A DNA stretch of 64,000 nt from Fuerstiella sp. (lineage in GTDB: Bacteria > Planctomycetota > Planctomycetia > Planctomycetales > Planctomycetaceae), in assembly GCA_029245955.1 (NCBI GenBank), contig JAQWOH010000069.1, positions 1 to 64,000 of the forward strand, given 5' to 3'. Of this stretch, positions 57,367 to 64,000 are shown in pieces. The position numbers and the translations under genes were made by a program. The notes under the pieces are model-generated. The model made no database searches. It was not told where the DNA came from and saw only the letters and a list, made by a program, of their open reading frames with translations. Positions within the stretch are counted from its first letter, which is position 1; every line of letters begins with the position of its first letter.

Positions 57367-59418
57367 ATGAAGTTACTCCGTAACGCGTTGCTGGACGGAT
57401 GTTTTCTACTGGATCTGGACGAGCGGGAACTGCCCTCCGTTTTTCAACAGGTTGTCAAATATCTGGTGGCGCGCGGTACGGTCGTGGCGGCCGAGGCGGA
57501 CCAGCTGGAGGCGTCTTTAAATGAACGTGAACGTCTGGTTTCCACGGCCATTGGAAATGCGGTTGCCGTTCCCCACACCTATCTGAATGCTGTTCGCGAG
57601 CCGACCATCGTACTTGTGCGGCTGGCTCATGCGGTGAATCTGGGAGCACCCGACGGCGTGCCGGTACGCTTCGTGTTTGTCCTGCTGGGACCGACGGGAG
57701 CGGCTGCGCAGCATCTGGATTCGCTGGCGAATATTGCTCGGCTGGTGGCCAATGAGGAGTTTAGATACGACGCTCGTGTTGCCAAGACGCAGCTTGATCT
57801 TCTGGCGGCCCTCGATCGCTTCGATCGGCGGACAGCGACAGTACCGGCACCAAAAGAAGAAAAAGCGGATGGTCTGGCGTACACCGGTCGGCTGTGCGGT
57901 GGACTGATGCAGGATATTCGTCGTCGGCTGCCTCATTACGCCAGTGATTTTCGTGACGGGTTTCATTCCAAAAGCGTGGCCTCCACACTGTTCCTGTTCT
58001 TCGCCTGTCTGGCGCCGGCGATCACGTTTGGTGGCATCATGGCTGAGCTGACCAACAACCATATCGGCGCTGTCGAAATGATCGTGGCGTCCGCCTTCTG
58101 TGGCGTGACGTACGCGCTGTTTTCGGGACAGCCCCTGATTATTCTGGGCGGTACAGGCCCGTTGCTGGTGTTTACGTGGCTGTTGTACGTTCTGTGCGGT
58201 CAGTTGCAGATTGAACAATACTTCCTTGAAGTTTTTGCCTGGGTCGGACTGTGGACAGCGCTGTTACTGTTTGCGCTGGCAGCGACTGACGCCAGTTGCC
58301 TGTTGAGGTATTTTACAAGATTCACAGATGAAATTTTTGCGGCGCTGATTTCGATTATCTTTATTTATGCTGCGGTTGAGGCGCTGGCGAGTATTGTGTC
58401 GGACGTGTACCAGGTCGAACGTACCAGCCACGACAAGGCGCTGGTGCCTCTGATTCTGGCAATGGGGACATTCTTTATTGCTTTCGCATTGTCGAGGATT
58501 CGCAGCAGTCGCTACCTGCTGCCACAGGTTCGCGAGTTCCTTGCGGATTTTGGTCCGACCATCGCACTGGCAGCCATGACTGTGGCGGCCGTGACGTGGT
58601 TTCATGATGTTCAGACGACGACACTGCCCGCTCCCGATGCGATGCGACCAACGATGGAACGAGCATGGCTGATCAATCCGCTGGCAGCGCCCCGGTGGGT
58701 GTGGCTGGCGGCGATCGGACCTGCAATCCTGGCAACCCTGCTGCTGTTTCTGGACCAGAATATTACCGCGCGTCTTATTAACAGCCCTGACCATAAACTG
58801 CAGAAGGGAGATGCCTATCACTATGACCTTGCTCTTCTGGGCGGGCTGATTGCGATCTGTTCGATGTTCGGGCTGCCCTGGCTTGTGGCGGCAACTGTTC
58901 GTTCATTGAATCACGTGCGCAGTCTGGCGACTGTGGAAAATGTTGTGGACAGGAGTGGCGATTCACGCGAGCGAGTTCTGCATGTTCGGGAAACTCGAGT
59001 GACGGCGCTGGCAATTCACCTGTTGATTGGGCTGTCGGTCCTGGCATTGCCGATGCTGAAGACGATCCCGATGGCGGTGCTGTACGGTCTGTTTCTGTTC
59101 ATGGGTGTCGTATCCATGGCGGGCAATCAGTTTTTTGAGCGGCTGCGATTGTGGTTCATGGACTCGTCTCTGTATCCGACGTCGCATTACATGCGACGTG
59201 TTCCCGTCTGGACGATTCACAAATTTACGCTGCTGCAGCTGGGTTGTCTGGTCGTGCTTGGGCTGGTGGAAGTGTCGCCACTGGGGATTCTGTTTCCGGT
59301 GTTCCTTGTGCTGCTGGTTCCTGTACGGATTCTGGCAGGCAGGTACTTTACTCCGGAGGAACTGGCGGCTCTGGATGCGGAAGAAGAACCGGAAGACGAG
59401 GAGACTCACTGGGCCTGA
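57367..59418 (+). CDS. SLC4/band-3-like anion transporter with EIIA-like N-terminal domain
   Basis: 683 residues. Residues 1-155 form a PTS EIIA-type (band-3 cytoplasmic) domain; the EIIA phosphorylation-site His is retained as His70 in AVAVPHTYL. Residues about 190-660 are an HCO3-cotransporter membrane domain with about 12-14 segments: PAITFGGIMAELTNNHIG, FSGQPLIILGGTGPLLVF, FTDEIFAALISIIFIYAA, LFLDQNITARLINSPDHKLQ and KGDAYHYDLALLGGLI are the signature stretches of eukaryotic SLC4 anion exchangers and bicarbonate transporters. An acidic C-terminus ends the protein. It should move bicarbonate or a related anion across the inner membrane. A GAGAGG ribosome-binding site precedes ATG 57367. 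Bacterial SLC4 homologues are sparse. Confidence 0.88.
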   Translation: MKLLRNALLDGCFLLDLDERELPSVFQQVVKYLVARGTVVAAEADQLEASLNERERLVSTAIGNAVAVPHTYLNAVREPTIVLVRLAHAVNLGAPDGVPVRFVFVLLGPTGAAAQHLDSLANIARLVANEEFRYDARVAKTQLDLLAALDRFDRRTATVPAPKEEKADGLAYTGRLCGGLMQDIRRRLPHYASDFRDGFHSKSVASTLFLFFACLAPAITFGGIMAELTNNHIGAVEMIVASAFCGVTYALFSGQPLIILGGTGPLLVFTWLLYVLCGQLQIEQYFLEVFAWVGLWTALLLFALAATDASCLLRYFTRFTDEIFAALISIIFIYAAVEALASIVSDVYQVERTSHDKALVPLILAMGTFFIAFALSRIRSSRYLLPQVREFLADFGPTIALAAMTVAAVTWFHDVQTTTLPAPDAMRPTMERAWLINPLAAPRWVWLAAIGPAILATLLLFLDQNITARLINSPDHKLQKGDAYHYDLALLGGLIAICSMFGLPWLVAATVRSLNHVRSLATVENVVDRSGDSRERVLHVRETRVTALAIHLLIGLSVLALPMLKTIPMAVLYGLFLFMGVVSMAGNQFFERLRLWFMDSSLYPTSHYMRRVPVWTIHKFTLLQLGCLVVLGLVEVSPLGILFPVFLVLLVPVRILAGRYFTPEELAALDAEEEPEDEETHWA

Positions 59419-59580
59419 TCCGGGTGGCAGTCGCGCGGCAGACTCACGGGGCCACAGTTGTTTTCCGTCAAACCTCGCATATTTGCAACGACTCCATAGA
59501 GCAAGTGTATTCGTGACCGGGCTGGCTTATGATCTTCGGGAAAGTGAGGCGGGAGAGAGGGAGAGGCAGGGAGAGGCAAT

Positions 59581-61086
59581 ATGTTGAGCATCCTTGGGTC
59601 TGCGAATCCGTGTCGTGGCGGCGTTGGTCGGCGAACTGCGATGAGTATTGGCGCGCTGGGAACGATATCTTTGAGTTTACCGGAAGTGTTGCACCACCAG
59701 TCACTGGCTGCCCGCACTCAGTCGGTTGGTTCAACATTTGGACGCGCGAAACGTATCCTGCTGGTGTATCTGCAGGGTGCGGCGTCTCAGTTTGAAACAT
59801 GGGATCCCAAACCGGAAGCTCCCAAAGGCGTGCGCGGGAAGTGGGGGGCGATTCAGACCTCCGTTCCAGGGACGGTCATCAGTGAGCAGCTTCCGAAGCT
59901 GGCGGCACTGGCGGATCGTCTTGGAATCGTGCGGTCGATGACGCATCCCAACAATAATCACTCCAACCTGTATACGCTGACAGGATACGCCGCGACGGAT
60001 TTTTCAAGCGAGACGAATCCGTTCGACAATCGACATCACCCCTTCTTTGGCAGTGTGCTCGACTACCTTGAGGATCAGCGGGCACCGCATGAGACTCCGG
60101 AGCTTCCCCGGAATATAGGACTGCCGTTTCGTTTGAGCACGTACGCGCCGTTCAGTCGACGGTCCGGTCCGTACGGAGCGTTCCTGGGACACGGTTATAA
60201 CCCGGTCTGGACGGAGTTTGACGGGAAGGCGACGAAGACCGCAAACCGGGTCAGCTTCTTTCGACGACTGGCGGGCGTGGATGTTCAGGATCCGTATCTG
60301 GGCATTACTCCGAAAAGTCGTCTGCGTGTGTCGAAGGCGGCGCAGCTGCAGCACGGGCTGACGATCGATCGACTCGATAAACGACGCAGCCTGCTGCAGC
60401 AGTTCGACGACGAACAGCGACAATTCGGTGAAAGCGATCCCGCTCACAGCCTGGATCGTTTTCAGCAGATGGCGTTTTCACTGATCTGTTCTGAAAAAAT
60501 GCGTAATGCACTGGATGTCGGTATGGAACCGATGGCCTTGCGCCAAGAATATGGAATGACATTGTTCGGGCAGTCCGCTCTGACGGCTCGGCGACTGCTG
60601 GAAGCCGACTGTCCTTTAGTGTCTGTGTTCTGGGACGAATACAAAGTTGTGAACACTGCATGGGATACGCACTTTAATCACTTCACTCGGATGGGAAATG
60701 AATTGCTGCCTGGGTTTGATTCCGGCATGAGCAGTCTGTTGCTGGATCTGGAGGACCGCGGCCTGCTGGATGACACACTGGTGATGTGTCTGACGGAGCA
60801 CGGCCGCACGCCGAAAATCGACAACCTGAATCGTGGTGGGGGACGGGGACACTGGTCTCAGTCCTACAGTGTGATGTTGGCCGGTGGCGGCATTCGGCCA
60901 GGCACTGTCGTGGGAGCATCCGATGATCAGGGAGCCTTCGTTAAGGAACGTCCCGTCAGCCCCGAAGACATCCTGGCGACCATGTATCACCTGAAAGGCA
61001 TCGCCGCGGATACTGTCATTCCCGACCGACTGGACAGACCTGTTCGCCTGACAGAGCATGGTCAGGCGATTTCTGAGCTGGTATGA
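59581..61086 (+). CDS. DUF1501 secreted protein
   Basis: 501 residues. The N-terminus carries GRRTAMSIGALGTISLSLP, a possible twin-arginine or Sec signal. The DUF1501 body begins AKRILLVYLQGAASQFETWD and includes GMTLFGQSALTARRLLEADC, TAWDTHFNHF, LLDDTLVMCLTEHGRTPKI and GRGHWSQSYSVMLAGGGI. It stands without a DUF1549/1553 partner and is convergent with another DUF1501 gene 75 bp away. It is probably exported; function unknown. Confidence 0.9.
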   Translation: MLSILGSANPCRGGVGRRTAMSIGALGTISLSLPEVLHHQSLAARTQSVGSTFGRAKRILLVYLQGAASQFETWDPKPEAPKGVRGKWGAIQTSVPGTVISEQLPKLAALADRLGIVRSMTHPNNNHSNLYTLTGYAATDFSSETNPFDNRHHPFFGSVLDYLEDQRAPHETPELPRNIGLPFRLSTYAPFSRRSGPYGAFLGHGYNPVWTEFDGKATKTANRVSFFRRLAGVDVQDPYLGITPKSRLRVSKAAQLQHGLTIDRLDKRRSLLQQFDDEQRQFGESDPAHSLDRFQQMAFSLICSEKMRNALDVGMEPMALRQEYGMTLFGQSALTARRLLEADCPLVSVFWDEYKVVNTAWDTHFNHFTRMGNELLPGFDSGMSSLLLDLEDRGLLDDTLVMCLTEHGRTPKIDNLNRGGGRGHWSQSYSVMLAGGGIRPGTVVGASDDQGAFVKERPVSPEDILATMYHLKGIAADTVIPDRLDRPVRLTEHGQAISELV

Positions 61087-61161
61087 CTTCTCCTCGGTTC
61101 CTATGACGCATTCCGGCCTCAGAGAGTGCTGAGTGATTTCGTCAATTGTGGCACATGACCG

Positions 61162-62610
61162 TCAGCCAAACAGCTCAGTCAGTGGCTGTCCCCCGTGCAT
61201 CACCGGCACGGGGCGCCCGAATGTGTCGTGCATGCGCGTTTCCGGAGCGATGCCGAGGGCATGAAAGATTGTGGCGGACAGCGTTTCCGGACTGACGGGA
61301 TTGTCGGTGGGATAGCCCGCGTCTTTGTCAGACGTCCCATAAGTGATTCCGCCTCGAATTCCGGCTCCGGCCAGAACGGCGGGGAAACAGTGGCTCCAGT
61401 GTCCGCGTCCCCACTGAGCATTTGCAGGCTTTGGTGTGCGTCCCATCTCGCCCAGGCAGACCACCAGCGTTTCGTCCAGCAGCCCTCGATCGCTCATGTC
61501 CGCAAGCAGTGCCGAAAGCGTCTGGTCAAGGCCGGGCAGCAGATGCTGACCGACGTCATGAGATCCGGTGTGGCTGTCCCAGCTGTATCCGTCCGGGCAA
61601 TCCCACAGCACTGTGACAAATCTGGCACCGGCTTCCAGCATGCGGCGTCCCATTAATGCTGACTGTCCGAACAGATGTCTGCCATACCGATCCCGCAGTG
61701 CCGCCGACTCACGACGGATATCGAAGGCCGCTCGCATCTTGTCTGATGTTACCAGTTCAACGGCGCGGGCCCGGGTTCGACTGTATTCGACCACCGACCG
61801 CGCCTGATCCAGTTGTCGACGAGCTGCGTCAAACTGCTCCAGCAGGCTGACGCGGCGAACGGTTCGGTTCACAGTCATGTCGGCCTGTACATCAAGGCCG
61901 CGAATACGAAAGTCGAGCTCCTTATCGATGCAGTCTCGGAAGTACGGGTTGTCGTCCTTGCTGCGTTTTGTGATTCTGGTGGCCAGAGGATTGAATGAGC
62001 GGCCCAGCCATCCGGCGTACTGGCCGGAACGATCGTAGCCCTGAATGTGCCCCAGTGGATTAGGCAGATAGACATAACTCGGAAAGTCTCGTTGTTGTTC
62101 CGGCAGTTTATCGGCATCGGCATGGTAATCCAGATACTGTACGACGGAACCCATCGCGGGCCAGTCCTTCTGCGTCGCATCAACGTTGGCCGCACCTCGA
62201 TCTGCCGGCGGAAGTGGATGGCCGGTTTGTATGTAGTGGCAGGCGTTGTGGTCATTGTGCGGATGGGTCATCGTCCGTAGAACGGCAAACCGGTCCGAGA
62301 TTGCTGCCAGCTGCGGCAGCTTCTCGCAGATCTGTAGTCCTGGCGTGCGCGAAGCGATGGGCTGATAGGGGCCCCGAATGCCGGTTGATGCATCCGGTTT
62401 CATGTCGAATGTTTCCAGCTGGCTGGGGCCGCCAAACAGAAACAGAAACATGACCGACTTAGCACGAGGTTGAACGACGTGGCCAGCACCTTCTGCCCTC
62501 AGTAAACAGGTCAGGCTCGTCCCCAGCAGTCCGGTTCCCGCGGCCTGCAGTATCTCCCGACGTGAATAACCGTTGCAGAGTCGTTGTGGCTTCCCCTGAA
62601 TCGTGAGCAT
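61162..62610 (-). CDS. DUF1501 secreted protein (Tat signal)
   Basis: 482 residues from ATG 62610; the frame is open 69 codons further but that stretch is not family-like. The N-terminus YSRREILQAAGTGLLGTSLT is a twin-arginine signal. The DUF1501 body shows AKSVMFLFLFGGPSQLETFD, HLFGQSALMGRRMLEAGARF, WDSHTGSHD, LLDETLVVCLGEMGRTPKPA and GRGHWSHCFPAVLAGAGI. It is convergent with the DUF1501 gene at 59581 and only moderately similar to it. Confidence 0.92.
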   Translation of the reverse strand: MLTIQGKPQRLCNGYSRREILQAAGTGLLGTSLTCLLRAEGAGHVVQPRAKSVMFLFLFGGPSQLETFDMKPDASTGIRGPYQPIASRTPGLQICEKLPQLAAISDRFAVLRTMTHPHNDHNACHYIQTGHPLPPADRGAANVDATQKDWPAMGSVVQYLDYHADADKLPEQQRDFPSYVYLPNPLGHIQGYDRSGQYAGWLGRSFNPLATRITKRSKDDNPYFRDCIDKELDFRIRGLDVQADMTVNRTVRRVSLLEQFDAARRQLDQARSVVEYSRTRARAVELVTSDKMRAAFDIRRESAALRDRYGRHLFGQSALMGRRMLEAGARFVTVLWDCPDGYSWDSHTGSHDVGQHLLPGLDQTLSALLADMSDRGLLDETLVVCLGEMGRTPKPANAQWGRGHWSHCFPAVLAGAGIRGGITYGTSDKDAGYPTDNPVSPETLSATIFHALGIAPETRMHDTFGRPVPVMHGGQPLTELFG

Positions 62611-63029
62611 GACATCACCTGGCAATGATCCGGCAGTTGAATTCAAAGACGCTGCGGGTGCTAAAGGAACCGTGGCGTGCGTTGGTTCCTTACACTCCAG
62701 TATAGCAGTATTTCGGAAGAATACCGGTTTTTCCAGGCTGCCGTGTGGTCTCTGCGCGGATCTGTGTTGCCGATGGATCCGAATGCCGCCGGTGCACGCT
62801 GCCTGAAAACTGAGCACTTCGTCAGCGGGCCACTATTCGGAGCGGCTGGCGGTACCGCAGCCTGTGAGACTCAATTGAGTGACAGTGCAACGGAATCGAC
62901 AACAGGCTGCAGCTGCAAAACTGGTGGTTGTTGGTTCACAGGATGCATTCGGTCAACCAACAACCGAATTCTGAACGGTTTCGGCTTACCGGCCGGCCGC
63001 ATGAATACCGGCCGAAGTGTGATGTCTGC
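62611..63029. other. Intergenic with a hairpin
   Basis: No gene recognised. It contains the hairpin at 62926-62965 that may terminate the secreted-protein gene, and the promoter of the DUF1501 gene. Confidence 0.35.
62926..62965 (-). terminator. Hairpin after the small secreted-protein gene
   Basis: Perfect 11-bp arms (62926-62936 and 62955-62965) enclose an 18-nt loop, about 65 nt downstream of the stop at 63030. On the minus strand a short TTTT follows at a few bases' distance. A weak intrinsic terminator is possible. Confidence 0.4.
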
Positions 63030-63515
63030 TTAACGCCAGACACGTACGTGATAAAAGCCGTCGGGGCCGCGGAGTGTGGCCTGTGCAACCAGTTGGCCGC
63101 TGCCCACGCACGTCACCACGCGCCCGCTCATGCTGAAGCCGACTCCCACGAACGTACCCATCGGAGCGCTGCGGACGTGGCCTTTATATCGACGTTCCAC
63201 CATCATTTTCGCCTCGGCTTCGGCCCACATCTGCAACGGTGATTCCTTGATCTGTTCAGGATCTGAGGATGTAGATGCCGATTTGGCGGAAGCAGCCGTT
63301 GTCACCGCTGACGTCGTTGCGTCAGCAGACTTGGTTGTCGTGGTGCGTGCCGACGTATTCGTGGTGTTGGCCTTCGTGGTAACTGTCCGTGTCGTGACGT
63401 TGGGTACGGTTCGTGTTACAGGTCGGTAGACCATATGCCGAGTTCGCCTTTTGGCGGCGTTAACAGGGGTGACAGCGATCAGTACAGCCGCCAGTATAAG
63501 AATTGAGCGAATCAT
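63030..63515 (-). CDS. Small secreted protein with Thr/Ser-rich linker
   Basis: 161 residues: signal peptide (about 1-20, ending VNA), a basic patch (KRRTRHMVYRP), a long Thr/Ser/Ala linker (about 38-85) and a compact 70-residue C-terminal domain that includes MWAEAEAKMMVERRYKGHVR and GTFVGVGFSMSGRVVTCVGS. The C-terminal domain has the look of a conserved planctomycete extracellular module, but I cannot name it. It is probably cell-surface or periplasmic. Confidence 0.65.
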   Translation of the reverse strand: MIRSILILAAVLIAVTPVNAAKRRTRHMVYRPVTRTVPNVTTRTVTTKANTTNTSARTTTTKSADATTSAVTTAASAKSASTSSDPEQIKESPLQMWAEAEAKMMVERRYKGHVRSAPMGTFVGVGFSMSGRVVTCVGSGQLVAQATLRGPDGFYHVRVWR

Positions 63516-63764
63516 CGTTTTGAATCTCCATAATCAGTGATGCGGGCGAACCATTGCCGCCGAAGACACCAGACCCTAGCGAACCGTACTCTGTCTGACC
63601 AGTGTCCTGCTCTGCCCGCGATGAAGAGACGCCCAATCCGTTTTCTGCCAGTGCATGTTCTCATTCAGAGGAACTGTGTCGTGACTTACTTTCGACACCT
63701 GGTCGGGCTTCCGCTCTCAGCGTTGTGCGATTCGCTGTCAAGCGGGTGACCGATCCCTGCGACA

Positions 63765-64000
63765 CTATTTCATGTGTCGATCGACGAACTCGAACGCTTT
63801 CACATAGGCCCGGTCGATCAGTTGCGGGTCTCCGCCGACCAGTCCGTGTTCACCGTTGACGATACTGATCAGTTCGTGCTCAACCCCGTGCTTTCTGAAT
63901 TCTTCAGCCATCATCGTTGACTGCTCATACGGTACATCCGTGTCGTTCGTACCGTGAATCAACATGGTCGGCGGGTAGTCCCGAGTGACATTTTTCACGG
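63765..64000 (-). CDS. C-terminal part of an alpha/beta hydrolase (runs off the window)
   Basis: The last 78 codons of a minus-strand gene whose 5' end lies beyond 64000. The segment PPTMLIHGTNDTDVPYEQST carries the catalytic Asp and SIVNGEHGLVGG the catalytic His of a BD-FAE/prolyl-oligopeptidase-type serine hydrolase (dienelactone-hydrolase-like fold). The nucleophile Ser is outside the window. It is an esterase or peptidase of unknown substrate. Confidence 0.85.
   Translation of the reverse strand, partial: VKNVTRDYPPTMLIHGTNDTDVPYEQSTMMAEEFRKHGVEHELISIVNGEHGLVGGDPQLIDRAYVKAFEFVDRHMK

Noticed and set aside
1..64000. CRISPR arrays, prophage modules, rRNA operons or toxin-antitoxin pairs
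   Set aside because: None recognised on either strand.
63765..64000. Complete small hydrolase
   Set aside because: The frame is open to the window edge, with catalytic Asp and His but no nucleophile, so it is the 3' end of a longer gene.

Overview
The window looks like chromosomal DNA of a marine-type planctomycete (Planctomycetota). The evidence is a PSCyt1/DUF1549/DUF1553 gene followed by a DUF1501 gene, two further DUF1501 genes, two sulfatases, an ASPIC/UnbV repeat protein, a GH99-like secreted protein, a secreted Gly/Tyr-rich protein and a Flp-type pilin-like protein. Genes are mostly monocistronic or in pairs, separated by gene-poor stretches, and there are many decaying genes (adk, a TpsB/ShlB-type POTRA protein, an endonuclease/exonuclease/phosphatase protein, a WD40 protein, a multi-spanning membrane protein, a frameshifted sulfatase and IS3 remnants).

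Positions 1-7560 hold the selenocysteine locus. selA and selD (selD fused to an N-terminal NAD(P)H-dehydrogenase-like flavoprotein) overlap by 4 bp on the minus strand. The tRNA-Sec gene (selC, anticodon TCA) lies about 3.4 kb further downstream at 493-585. A diverged copy of the 5' half of selC (34 of 37 nt identical, first 24 exact) lies 38 nt after the selD stop, and between the two copies are the N-terminal stub of a tyrosine recombinase, two IS3-family transposase remnants and a hybrid histidine kinase. I read this as an ancestral selA-selD-selC operon split by a tRNA-Sec-targeting integrative element that restored selC and then decayed. selB is not in the window.

Positions 7.9-14.4 kb: PSCyt/DUF1501 pair, dead adenylate kinase gene, SMP-30/gluconolactonase-like secreted protein. 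14.4-17.4 kb: a TRAP transporter operon (dctP-dctQ-dctM) convergent with the SMP-30 gene. 18.2-19.7 kb: broken sulfatase. 20.0-27.5 kb: an 1158-residue protein that may be a PPi-type PEP carboxykinase, then a fused 5-oxoprolinase/hydantoinase. 27.6-30.2 kb: hemH and metK. 30.3-34.3 kb: a planctomycete membrane protein and a translationally coupled hydroxyproline epimerase/D-amino-acid dehydrogenase pair.

Positions 34.3-50.6 kb: ASPIC/UnbV protein, POTRA remnant, two-cluster ferredoxin, trxB, Gly/Tyr-rich secreted protein, EEP pseudogene, RmlD-like reductase, sulfatase plus metallophosphoesterase pair, PilZ protein, Flp-like protein with a clear terminator, and a UvrD/PcrA helicase. 50.9-64 kb: dihydroorotase, a membrane-protein ORF broken by one TGA, GH99-like protein, aldo/keto reductase, WD40 remnant, a bacterial SLC4/band-3-like transporter with an EIIA-like N-terminal domain preceded by a nested hairpin leader, two convergent DUF1501 genes, a small secreted protein and the 3' end of an alpha/beta hydrolase.

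The most distinctive items are the split selC operon with its att-like repeat, the SLC4-like transporter with its structured leader, the candidate PPi-PEPCK, and three otherwise coding ORFs each interrupted by an in-frame TGA in a genome that decodes UGA as selenocysteine.
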